Notes under the pieces: generated by a model
The model's database searches: none
The model's input: the letters and a program-made list of their open reading frames with translations, nothing else
Told to the model about the DNA's origin: nothing
Shown here: piece after piece, positions 1-8,088 of the stretch
Numbering within the stretch: position 1 is the first letter of the stretch
Layout: the number at the start of each line of letters is the position of its first letter
Made by a program: the position numbers and the translations under genes
NCBI GenBank assembly: GCA_016293495.1
Contig: JAEDED010000014.1
Location: 1 to 57,149 of the forward strand
From: Treponema sp.
GTDB lineage: Bacteria; Spirochaetota; Spirochaetia; Treponematales; Treponemataceae
Length of the DNA stretch: 57,149 nucleotides
Direction: 5' to 3'

Positions 1-915
1 AAACTCCGCAATTTTGAAAACGCTGAACTCAAAAAGAAAAATGCTTTGTTCATGGATTATCTCCAAAGCGGAATTGAAGTTTCATATTCTGAAAACGGTG
101 AAACTAAATCTGACATTATCTATATTGTTGATTATAACAACATAAACAATAACTCTTTCATCGTTGCTAACCAGTGGACATTCATTGAAAAATCCAACAA
201 GCGTCCTGACATTCTTCTTTTCTTAAACGGACTTCCTGTCTGTCTTTTTGAACTTAAATCTCCAAGCCGTGAACAGACTGATGCAAGCGAAGCATATACT
301 TAAATCCGTAATTACATGCAGGAAATACCTAGTATGTTTATTTACAACTGTATCTGCGTTATGTCGGATCAGCTTACTTCTAAAGCGGGAACCATTACTT
401 CTAGCGAAGACCGTTTTATGGAATGGAAGACAAAGGATGGTAGCACTGAATCTAAAGCCTTTGCTGATTTTACAACTTTCTTTGAAGGTATTTTCCAAAA
501 AGAACGTCTTTTAGACATTATCAAAAATTTTATCTGTTTTAATAACAACGGAACTGAATCCTATAAAATCTTGGCAGGCTACCATCAGTATTTTGCTGTC
601 CGAAAAGCGATTGATCGTACTCGCTCTGCAGTTTCTGGTGACGGTAAAATCGGTGTTTACTGGCATACTCAGGGTTCTGGAAAATCTCTTTCCATGGTTT
701 TTTATGCTCATCTTCTGCAGCAGGCAATTGACTCTCCAACTATCGTTGTAATTACTGACCGTAATGATCTTGATAATCAACTTTATACTCAGTTTTCAAG
801 CTGCAAGGATTTCTTGCGCCAGGAACCTGTTCAGGCAAAAAGCCGTGAAGATTTAAAGAATCTTCTTGAAGGTCGCAAAGCAAATGGAATCATCTTCACA
901 ACAATGCAGAAGTTT

Positions 916-940
916 GACCCTTCGACAGGCTCAGGAACCG
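916..940 (+). repeat. Coding-embedded interspersed repeat, copy 1
   Basis: The 25 bases begin GACCCTTCGACAGGCTCAGG. They sit in hsdR where the helicase would normally run from QKF straight into the DRKNIIVMTDEAH segment. The insertion keeps the frame and adds residues resembling PSTGSGTEG. A near copy lies at 1596-1621 in the same gene. The core CTTCGACAGGCTCAGG looks like an interspersed repeat rather than conserved enzyme sequence; that it recurs elsewhere in the genome is inference. Confidence 0.6.
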
Positions 941-1595
941 AAGGCACGGCGGTTTTAAGCGACCGAAAAAATATTATTGTAATGACAGATGAAGCTCATC
1001 GTGGACAGTACGGACTTTCTGAAAAAATCAAAACTGTTAAAGATAAAGACGGAAATATTCAACATGATGAAAATGGCAATGTGATTGTAAAAACTGTTAC
1101 CGGTACTGCAAGAATTATTCGCGACAGTCTTCCTAATGCCAGCTTCATTGGTTTCACAGGAACACCAATTTCATCAAAAGACCGCAGCACTATCGAAGTT
1201 TTTGGTGATTACATTGATATTTACGATATGACTCAGGCTGTAGAAGATGGAGCAACCCGTCCTGTTTATTATGAAAGTCGTGTAATAAAACTTAAGCTTG
1301 ATGAAAAAGTTCTTGCCCAGATCGATGCAGAATATGATTTTCTTGCCCAGAATGCTGATGAAGAAGTCATCCAGAAAAGCAAGCGGGAACTTGGTCAGAT
1401 GGAAGAAATTCTTGGTCATGAAAAAACGATCAATTCGCTTGTAGATGATATTCTTGATCATTACGAAAATGAACGCCAGCAGCTGTATACAGGAAAAGCA
1501 TTGATTGTTGCCTACAGTCGTTCCATTGCCATGAAGATTTACAACCGTATTCTTGAACTTCGTCCTCAGTGGGCTGGTACAAAAAGAGTGGTTTT

Positions 1596-1665
1596 GACCC
1601 TTCGACAGAGCTCAGGGACCGCAGGCTCAACCACCGCAGCGCAAGGATCAACCACCGTGGAAGTT
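1596..1665 (+). repeat. Coding-embedded interspersed repeat, copy 2, with degenerate extension
   Basis: Starts GACCCTTCGACAGAGCTCAG and continues into a stretch with two near-repeats of TCAACCACCG (near 1627 and 1649). It inserts about 25 Thr/Gly/Ser-rich residues between the RVVLT strand and the ARIAVVMT strand of the helicase, without breaking the frame. It matches copy 1 at nearly all of its first 25 positions. Confidence 0.55.
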
Positions 1666-3114
1666 CCAGGTGATGATGCCCGAATTGCAGTTGTAATGAC
1701 AGAAAGTAATAAGGATCCTGAAGAGTGGCGCGCAATAATCGGAAACAAGCATCATAAACAGGAGCTGGCAACAAGATTCAAAAAAGAAGACAGTCCGCTA
1801 AAAATTGCCATTGTTGTTGATATGTGGCTTACTGGTTTTGATGTTCCGTCACTTGCAACTATGTATGTTTATAAGCCAATGGAAGCCCACAATCTTATGC
1901 AGGCCATTGCCCGCGTAAACCGTGTCTGGAAAGATAAGGAAGGTGGTCTTGTTGTAGATTACATTGGAATTGCATCTGCTCTAAAACAGGCAATGAATGA
2001 TTACACAGTCCGTGATCAGAAAAACTATGGAGAGATGGATATTGCAAAACGGGCATTCCCAAAATTCCAGGAAAAGCTTGAAGTATGTCGTAATCTTTTC
2101 TTTGGTTTCGATTACACAAAGTTTTACGATGGAACAGATTTGCAGCGCGGTATGATGATCAGTGGTGCCGTAAACTATATTATGGCGCCGGATAAAGAAG
2201 TTGAAAAACAGGCGTTCATAAAAGAAGCTATGTTGCTTCGTCAGGCTCTTTCGCTTTGTTCTTCTATGGTAAAGGAACATATGCGTCAGGAAGCAGCATT
2301 CTTTGAAGCAGTCAGAGTTCTTGTAATGAGAATTCTGTACAATCCAACAGGAAAAAAATTCTCGCTTAAAGAAATCAATGATAGAATCAACGAACTTTTA
2401 AAACAGTCTGTAAAATCCGAAGGTGTTCTTAATCTCTTCAGTGATATTGGCGAACAGTTTAATCTTTTTGACCCAGCATTCCTCGAAAGTATTTCTAAGA
2501 TGAAAGAAAAAAATCTTGCGGTAGAAATGCTTAAAAAACTCATTGATGAGCAGATTAAAATCTACAAACGAACAAATCTTGTAAAATCAGAAAAGTTCAG
2601 CGAAATTGTTCAGCAGACTTTGAACCGTTATTTAAATGGCATGCTTACCAACGAAGAAGTAATTGAAGAACTTCTTAAAATGGCAAAGGAAATGATGCAT
2701 GCAAAAGAAGAAGGAAATAAACTTGGCCTGACTGAAGAAGAGATGGCATTTTACGATGCGTTGACTAAGCCTGAAAACATAGGTGACTTCTATAAAAATC
2801 CGGAATTAATTGCCCTTACAAAAGAACTTACAGAAACTCTTCGTAAAAACCGGACTATTGACTGGCAGAAAAAAGAATCTGCCAGAGCCGGTATGCGCCG
2901 TCTTGTTAAACGTCTCCTGAAAAAATATAAATATCCACCAGAAGGTCAGGAAGATGCTCTTAATATTGTTATCAGCCAGTGTGAAATGTGGACTGATAAT
3001 GTAGTAGAATTTGAAGCTGTTTATTCGCAAAATTCCTATGATGAGGAATTGAAAGTCGCAGAACAGACTCCAAAGTATGGAGAATAATTACTTCAAATTT
3101 CCCCAAAAATTCCC

Positions 3115-3144
3115 TTGAATTCCTTCTCAAAATTCTGATATCAT
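3115..3144 (+). promoter_or_regulatory. Promoter of rpsD
   Basis: TTGAAT (3115-3120), an 18-base spacer and TATCAT (3139-3144), preceded by TGA as an extended -10. The leader then runs to an AAGGAG ribosome site at 3177-3182. Confidence 0.6.
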
Positions 3145-3189
3145 ACTAGAACCTAGCACTAGCTAGAAATATTTATAAGGAGTCCTATA

Positions 3190-3783
3190 ATGGCAACAAG
3201 AAGAGGTCCTAGATTCAAAGAATGTAGAAGACTTGGTGTAAACGTATGTGGTCACCCTAAAGCATTGGACAGAGCTAACAGTCCTGCTTTCAGTAAAAAA
3301 CACAAAACTTCAGAATATGGTTTGCAGTTGATCGAAAAACAGAAGATCAAAGCTTACTACAATATTCTCGAAAAACAGCTTGTACGCGCTTACAAAGCTG
3401 CATCAAAAGCAAGCGGAAATACTGGTGAAGAATTGATCATCGGTCTCGAATGCCGCTTAGACAATCTTGTTTACAGAATTGGATTTGCTAATTCAATTCG
3501 TATGGCTCGCCAGATGGTAAGCCATTGCCACATCCTCGTTGATGGAAAATGTGTAAACATTCCTTCATTCAAGGTAAAAGTAGGTTCAACAATCCAGCTT
3601 TGCGAAAAAGCTCGCAAAAGCGAACAGTTCAAGAAATGCTTCTTGAGCGACAACAAAGCTCCTATCGCTTACATCACTCGTGATGAAGCTAACTTTGCTG
3701 GTACACTTGTAGCTCGTCCTGTAAGATCAGAAATCCCAGTACAGGTTAAAGAACAGCTTGTAGTTGAATTCTACTCTAAATAA
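3190..3783 (+). CDS. rpsD: 30S ribosomal protein S4
   Basis: Primary 16S rRNA-binding protein that nucleates assembly of the small-subunit body. The 197 residues are close to the usual ~200. The N-terminal part (RRGPRFKECRRLGV, then KTSEYGLQLIEKQKIKAYY) and the S4 RNA-binding domain (RLDNLVYRIGFANSIRMARQ, then SHCHILVDGK) are unmistakable. AAGGAG lies 7 bases before the ATG. The gene stands alone between its own promoter and a strong terminator, not in the alpha operon with rpsK, rpsM and rpoA; a detached rpsD is known in several phyla. It is the clearest housekeeping gene in the window. Confidence 0.97.
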   Translation: MATRRGPRFKECRRLGVNVCGHPKALDRANSPAFSKKHKTSEYGLQLIEKQKIKAYYNILEKQLVRAYKAASKASGNTGEELIIGLECRLDNLVYRIGFANSIRMARQMVSHCHILVDGKCVNIPSFKVKVGSTIQLCEKARKSEQFKKCFLSDNKAPIAYITRDEANFAGTLVARPVRSEIPVQVKEQLVVEFYSK

Positions 3784-3803
3784 TAGTTAGGGTGATTCCA
3801 AAG

Positions 3804-3843
3804 AAAGCAAAGCGTCTGGCAACAGAACGCTTTGCTTTTTTTT
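3804..3843 (+). terminator. Intrinsic terminator of rpsD
   Basis: Perfect 12-bp stem (AAAGCAAAGCGT 3804-3815 with ACGCTTTGCTTT 3827-3838), 11-base loop and a run of T. It ends the rpsD unit. Confidence 0.9.
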
Positions 3844-3975
3844 ATGGGCTCACGAGCCCATAAATGCAGGTTCTTCAGGAACAGTGCATTGGATAACCAG
3901 TCAGCAATTCAGGCTGTGAATACAGAGATTAACAGATTTAAACTCGTATAATTTTTCATAAGGAAATAACAAGCA
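3841..3975 (+). other. Spacer with a second palindrome and a -10 box
   Basis: TTATGGGCT and AGCCCATAA form a compact hairpin at 3842-3862, immediately after the rpsD terminator. TATAAT at 3948-3953 is a plausible -10 for the next gene, but no good -35 is visible. AAGGA at 3960-3964 is a distant ribosome site. Reading from about 3870 to 3953, one frame is open (…ALDNQSAIQAVNTEINRF…) and ends in a stop. It could be the tail of a lost gene, but I cannot assign it. Confidence 0.4.
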
Positions 3976-5100
3976 ATGTCTACTCTCTTTGACTACTTAG
4001 ACTGGCGTGGAGATATTACTTTTAACGAAATGGAACCAAATAAGCTGGATGCTGCAATTCTTGCGCATCTGACTTATGCTGCGTTTGATGGTTTAGTTCC
4101 TGAAAATTTTAAAGAAACAAAAACACTCTCTCAATTTGCATCGGACTTTAACAAGGCTCCTGATTATCAGACTAGGGTTAAGGATAAATTCCTCAAGAAT
4201 AAAAAAACTGATGACATTACACAGCAACTTGCCGTAACAAAACGCTTCAGTGATATCAAGCTTACAGGCTACAGAAATATTTACAATGCAGAAAAAGCAG
4301 AACAGTTTGCAGCAATAACATATCGTTACGGTAAATATACAATTGTTGCATTCAGAGGAACTGACGATACATTTGCAGGATGGCATGAAGACTTCAATAT
4401 CGGCTGGATGGATGAAGTTCCGGCAGAAGCTGATGCTGTTCAGTACATTAAGGATCTTTCGAAAAAGATAAAAGGAAAACTGATCTTAACAGGGCATTCT
4501 AAGGGCGGTCATCTTGCAGTTGCGGTTGCTGCTAAAGTTCCCTTTTTAATCAGAAGAAAAATCCAGAAGGTTTATAATTTTGATGGTCCTGGTTTTGCAG
4601 AGGAATTTTTCAAGACTGTGCAGTATAAAAGAATTGAGTCGCGAACTGAGTGGGTGTATCCAAGTGCATCTCTGGTCGGCATGATATTCCACCATCCGGA
4701 CAATTTTGAAATTATCAAAGCAGAAGGAATCGGTGCCGTTAACCAGCATAACATCATTACCTGGAATATGATGGGCGGCGACTTTGTTCATGCAAATGGA
4801 TTTGATGAAGGCTCGGGATTTTTTCATAAGGCTTTCAATGAATGGTTTGAAAACATCAGTCATGAACAGAGAGAAAAATTTGTTAAGGCATTGTTTGATG
4901 TTGTCGAAGCTTCTGGTGTAAAAACCTTACAGGATTTTGAAAAAAGTCTTATTGTTTCAGGAGTACGAATGATCACTAAACTGAACAGTATGGAAAAAGA
5001 TTCAAAAGAAGAAGTAAAAAAAATATTGAAGATTTTGAGTGACGCTGTAAAAAAGACAGCCCGAAGCATAGAAAAAGAAAAAAAACTTCAAAAAAAATAA
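3976..5100 (+). CDS. Mbeg1-like (DUF2974) alpha/beta-hydrolase, lipase-like
   Basis: 374 residues with no signal peptide or membrane segment. The core is the lipase-3-like set: a strand IVAFRGTDDT near residue 120, then LTGHSKGGHLAV with nucleophile Ser near 175 (a G-x-S-x-G elbow), then VYNFDGPGF. This order, with the Lys after Ser, is characteristic of the Mbeg1/DUF2974 group, common in gut Firmicutes and treponemes and of unknown substrate. The last ~40 residues are highly charged (Lys/Glu). The gene follows rpsD but is separated from it by a terminator, so it is its own unit. Esterase or lipase activity is inferred from the motif only. Confidence 0.8.
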   Translation: MSTLFDYLDWRGDITFNEMEPNKLDAAILAHLTYAAFDGLVPENFKETKTLSQFASDFNKAPDYQTRVKDKFLKNKKTDDITQQLAVTKRFSDIKLTGYRNIYNAEKAEQFAAITYRYGKYTIVAFRGTDDTFAGWHEDFNIGWMDEVPAEADAVQYIKDLSKKIKGKLILTGHSKGGHLAVAVAAKVPFLIRRKIQKVYNFDGPGFAEEFFKTVQYKRIESRTEWVYPSASLVGMIFHHPDNFEIIKAEGIGAVNQHNIITWNMMGGDFVHANGFDEGSGFFHKAFNEWFENISHEQREKFVKALFDVVEASGVKTLQDFEKSLIVSGVRMITKLNSMEKDSKEEVKKILKILSDAVKKTARSIEKEKKLQKK

Positions 5101-5281
5101 ATTTTAAACTTTTACTTTAATGACAAAGATTTTTCTTTGTGATAAAGTTGCAATCACATACAGAAAAAAAGTCGACCACTCTAACTGGTCGCAGTATCTC
5201 GATGGTTTATTACCTGATTGGATACAAAGATTCTGAAAAGGCCGTTGGCACGTATTAACCTTAATTCACAGGAGGACGTAA

Positions 5282-5527
5282 TTGTTCAATCGTAACGCAG
5301 ACATTCACCGTAACACACGCACGATTATTACATCTCTACTTAAACGTATTGATGTGCAGACTATTCACGTCCTTGGCAATGATGTGAATACAGTAAAAGG
5401 TAATGACGTGATTATGGGTAAAGGCAAAGTCGTGGCATATAAACGCGCGCACGATGGAATTTTTGTGGACAATTATACATGGAGTAATAAATTATGGAGA
5501 GAATTAGTTTTTTCAAACCAGTTATAG
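5282..5527 (+). CDS. Hypothetical protein upstream of and overlapping an HTH gene
   Basis: 81 residues starting at TTG, chosen because a perfect AGGAGG lies 6 bases upstream (5270-5275). No ATG is available in frame near the start. The product is basic at the N-terminus and matches no family I know. Its 3' end overlaps the next gene by 34 bases in another frame, which suggests translational coupling. With the HTH partner it looks like a small mobile-element or phage-type regulatory pair, but no integrase or other phage gene lies nearby. Confidence 0.45.
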   Translation: MFNRNADIHRNTRTIITSLLKRIDVQTIHVLGNDVNTVKGNDVIMGKGKVVAYKRAHDGIFVDNYTWSNKLWRELVFSNQL

Positions 5528-5823
5528 ATATCGAAGCAACTGGAAATCAAATCAAGTTTTTAAGAAAGAAGTGTGGTTTTAGCGTAAGGGACATCCAGAG
5601 CGTATTTGGCTTTGAATACCCTCAGGCTGTTTATGCCTGGGAACAGGGTAAGAATATTCCTTCGATTGATAACCTGCTTGTTTTATCAATTTTGTTCAAC
5701 GTACCGGTTGAACAGCTGGTAATCAGCAAGACAGTAGAAGTAGAAATTAACAGCATGCCTGCTGTTGCTGACCGTTTAAGCGAAAAAAAGCAGAATATCT
5801 GTAAGCCTAAGTTGAGTGCTTAA
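5494..5823 (+). CDS. XRE-type helix-turn-helix DNA-binding protein
   Basis: 109 residues. After a short N-terminal segment, residues ~13-70 form an HTH_3-like domain: GNQIKFLRKKCGFSVRDIQS (helices 1-2), then FGFEYPQAVYAWEQGKNIP (recognition helix and the W-E-x-G-K turn) and LLVLSILFNVPVEQL. The C-terminal tail is short and charged with no second domain. GGAG at 5481-5484 lies 9 bases before the ATG. It probably regulates itself and the overlapping upstream gene; the target is not visible. Confidence 0.8.
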   Translation: MERISFFKPVIDIEATGNQIKFLRKKCGFSVRDIQSVFGFEYPQAVYAWEQGKNIPSIDNLLVLSILFNVPVEQLVISKTVEVEINSMPAVADRLSEKKQNICKPKLSA

Positions 5824-5923
5824 GACTTTTTAACAGTATGTTTCGCGCAAGAACGCAACTGATGTTAAGGCTTTCTTCCCAAAGTTCACTTCGGTGCAGG
5901 GCTTTGTATTTTAAATCAGTTAA

Positions 5924-6226
5924 CTAATAGGCTTCTTCAATCCAGAACTGCTGGATGTCAGTTTTTTCTACATATTTTGCTTTTAATTCTGAAAGGATTG
6001 CATAATGAAGTGTTTCAAAATGAGCTCTCTGGCTTTCCTGATCAATCCATTTTTCAAGAATACAGATGTCGTCATCACTGTCGAGAGGAAGATAAAGTTC
6101 GTATTCAATGTTTCCATCTTCGGCGCTTGAAAATTCCCTGATGTTGTTGTCTCTGAAACGTCTGTAAAATTCCTGGCGTGTTCCTTTTTTGAGATGGTAT
6201 CTAACTTGTACAAATAAGGTCTTCAT
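5924..6226 (-). CDS. Antibiotic biosynthesis monooxygenase (ABM)-domain protein
   Basis: 100 residues, one ferredoxin-like ABM fold: strand LFVQVRYHLKKG, helix EFYRRFRDNN, strand YELYLPLDSDDDICILEKW, then AHFETLHYAILSEL with the usual H-x-x-x-x-H region. The family (YgiN-like quinol monooxygenases and small haem- or quinone-handling proteins) usually acts as a dimer. A longer in-frame reading from 6259 exists, but ATG 6226 is preceded by GGAGGG (6231-6236) and gives the normal family length. It is divergent from the acyl-CoA synthetase operon. The substrate is unknown. Confidence 0.75.
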   Translation of the reverse strand: MKTLFVQVRYHLKKGTRQEFYRRFRDNNIREFSSAEDGNIEYELYLPLDSDDDICILEKWIDQESQRAHFETLHYAILSELKAKYVEKTDIQQFWIEEAY

Positions 6227-6373
6227 TATTCCCTCCAGATTAGCCGGCGGAGCGGACAAATTTGCCTTTAAGGCATGAGGATATTATAACACAAATTTGC
6301 GTTTAGTGAATTTCGAAAAGTAATATTTTTTAAAATTATGTAAGATTCATTAATACCAAATTTATGGCTATTA

Positions 6374-6382
6374 TGGTATAAT
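6374..6382 (+). promoter_or_regulatory. Extended -10 promoter of the synthetase-iorAB operon
   Basis: TGGTATAAT matches the extended -10 consensus. No clear -35 is seen. It gives a leader of about 65 bases ending in an AGGAGA ribosome site before ATG 6454. Confidence 0.55.
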
Positions 6383-6453
6383 ATAGTACTTTTTTTCAAA
6401 AAATGTGCAGAGCGGGGAAAATTCCCTGAATCTGAAAAATATAGGAGACAAAC

Positions 6454-8088
6454 ATGCCGGTTATTCAATATCTGGAGAGAAATGCTAAAATGTACGGCAG
6501 CGAGGTTGCGCTCGTGGAATTAAATCCTGACGAACAGGATAAACGCCGCTCAAACTGGAAAGAGGCTGAACTTATCGAGCCAACAAAGTTTGAACCATTC
6601 CGTCGCCAGATTACATGGAGTGTTTTTAACGAAAAGGCTAACCGCTTTGCAAACATGCTTTTAGACCGCGGTATTAAAAAAGGCGACAAGGTCGGAATCC
6701 TTATGTACAACTGTATCGAATGGCTTCCGATTTACTTTGGCGTATTAAAGACCGGCGCAATTGCAGTTCCTTTTAACTTCAGATATGACGCAGATGAAAT
6801 TCTTTACTGTGCAGGCCTGGCAGAAATTAACATTCTTGTTTTTGGACCTGAGTTTACAGGCCGTGTTGAGCCGAACGCAGAACAGCTTGGTGCAGGACGC
6901 CTTTTGATTTATGTCGGCGACAACTGCCCTGAGTTTGCAGAAAACTATTATCAGGTTGTTTCAAATTATCCGAGCGAAAACATCAATATCGAAATCACAG
7001 ATGATGATTACGGTGCAATTTATTTTTCAAGTGGAACTACGGGATTTCCGAAAGCGATTTTGCATAAGCACCTGTCTCTTACACAGGCTGCAGAAATGGA
7101 ACAGAAGCATCACGCAACTGGCCGCGAAGACAACTTCCTCTGTATTCCGCCGCTTTATCACACTGGTGCAAAATTTCACTGGATGGGATCGATGGTTGCA
7201 GGAAGTAAAGCAGTTCTCTTAAAGGGAACAAAACCTGCCACAATTTTAAAGGCAATGTCGGATGAACATTGTACTATCGCATGGCTGTTAGTTCCTTGGG
7301 CACAGGATATTCTTGATGCTCTTGATCGCGGCGAAATCAAACTTGAAGATTACAAAATCGATCAGTGGCGTTTGATGCACATCGGTGCTCAGCCGGTTCC
7401 ACCTTCATTGATTAAAAGATGGAAGGAATATTTTCCGGGACACGCTTACGATACAAACTACGGTTTGTCGGAATCTACAGGACCGGGATGTGTTCATCTT
7501 GGAATGGAAAATATTCACAAGGTTGGAGCAATCGGTGTTCCGGGTTACCGCTGGGAATGCAAGATCGTTGACGAAAACGGCGCTGAAGTTAAAAAAGGCG
7601 ATGTAGGTGAACTTTGTGTTAAAGGTCCTGGAGTAATGACCTGCTACTATAACAATCCTGAAGCGACAGCTGAATGTCTTAAAGACGGCTGGCTTTATAC
7701 AGGGGACATGGCAATGCAGGACGAAGACGGATTCTACTTCCTTGTTGACCGTAAGAAGGACGTTATCGTTTCTGGCGGTGAAAACATTTATCCTGTTCAG
7801 ATCGAAGACTTTATGCGTAAGCACGACAAAGTTAAGGACGTTGCAGTTATCGGTTTACCAGACTATCGTCTCGGTGAAAAGACAGCTGCCATTGTCGAAA
7901 TCAAAGACGGTATGACCTGTACAGTTGAGGAACTTGAAAAGTTCTGTACAATGCTTCCTCGTTACAAGAGACCAAAAGAAATTATCTTTAATACAATTCC
8001 TCGTAATGCAACAGGAAAAATCGAAAAGCCAAAGCTTCGCAAAATGTACGGGGCAGACCAGCTTGTTGCTCAGGAGAACAGATCATAA
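6454..8088 (+). CDS. AMP-forming acyl-CoA synthetase (class I adenylate-forming enzyme)
   Basis: 544 residues. It activates a carboxylic acid to acyl-CoA through acyl-AMP. Visible motifs: P-loop YFSSGTTGFPK near residue 190, A5 region NYGLSESTGPG near 330, A7 YTGDMAMQDEDGF, A8 DRKKDVIVSGGENIYP, and the A10 catalytic Lys in PRNATGKIEK. The order and length fit the medium or aryl/branched acid ligases. The stop codon shares a base with the start of iorA (TAATG), so the two are tightly coupled. This context suggests it acts on the acid that IorAB makes or consumes (aryl-acetate or branched acid); the substrate itself cannot be read from sequence. Confidence 0.88.
   Translation: MPVIQYLERNAKMYGSEVALVELNPDEQDKRRSNWKEAELIEPTKFEPFRRQITWSVFNEKANRFANMLLDRGIKKGDKVGILMYNCIEWLPIYFGVLKTGAIAVPFNFRYDADEILYCAGLAEINILVFGPEFTGRVEPNAEQLGAGRLLIYVGDNCPEFAENYYQVVSNYPSENINIEITDDDYGAIYFSSGTTGFPKAILHKHLSLTQAAEMEQKHHATGREDNFLCIPPLYHTGAKFHWMGSMVAGSKAVLLKGTKPATILKAMSDEHCTIAWLLVPWAQDILDALDRGEIKLEDYKIDQWRLMHIGAQPVPPSLIKRWKEYFPGHAYDTNYGLSESTGPGCVHLGMENIHKVGAIGVPGYRWECKIVDENGAEVKKGDVGELCVKGPGVMTCYYNNPEATAECLKDGWLYTGDMAMQDEDGFYFLVDRKKDVIVSGGENIYPVQIEDFMRKHDKVKDVAVIGLPDYRLGEKTAAIVEIKDGMTCTVEELEKFCTMLPRYKRPKEIIFNTIPRNATGKIEKPKLRKMYGADQLVAQENRS

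Larger units (their letters stand above)
1..3087 (+). pseudogene. hsdR: Type I restriction enzyme R subunit (HsdR), 5' end outside window, interrupted by an in-frame TAA
   Basis: The frame is open from base 1 and the start codon lies left of the window. The nuclease core is visible near 210-260 (PDILLFLNGLP followed by FELKSP), then a TAA at 301-303 stops the frame. The same frame resumes at once (IRNYMQEIPSMF), which is the continuation expected in HsdR. The helicase part is complete: Walker A TQGSGKS near 670-690, DEAH near 985, GFTGTPI near 1150, and motif VI around QAIARVNR near 1905. A single C-to-T change (CAA to TAA) would explain the stop. Without readthrough, the nuclease would be cut from the translocase, though a restart at ATG 316 could make a nuclease-less motor. 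Two repeat-like insertions lie inside the frame (916-940 and 1596-1665). hsdM and hsdS are not in the window. Confidence 0.9.

Noticed and set aside
5120..5236. A 38-codon + strand ORF (MTKIFLCDKVAITYRKK...) after the DUF2974 gene
   Set aside because: No ribosome site, no family match, and the frame ends just before a stretch that reads on in other frames; not enough to call a gene.
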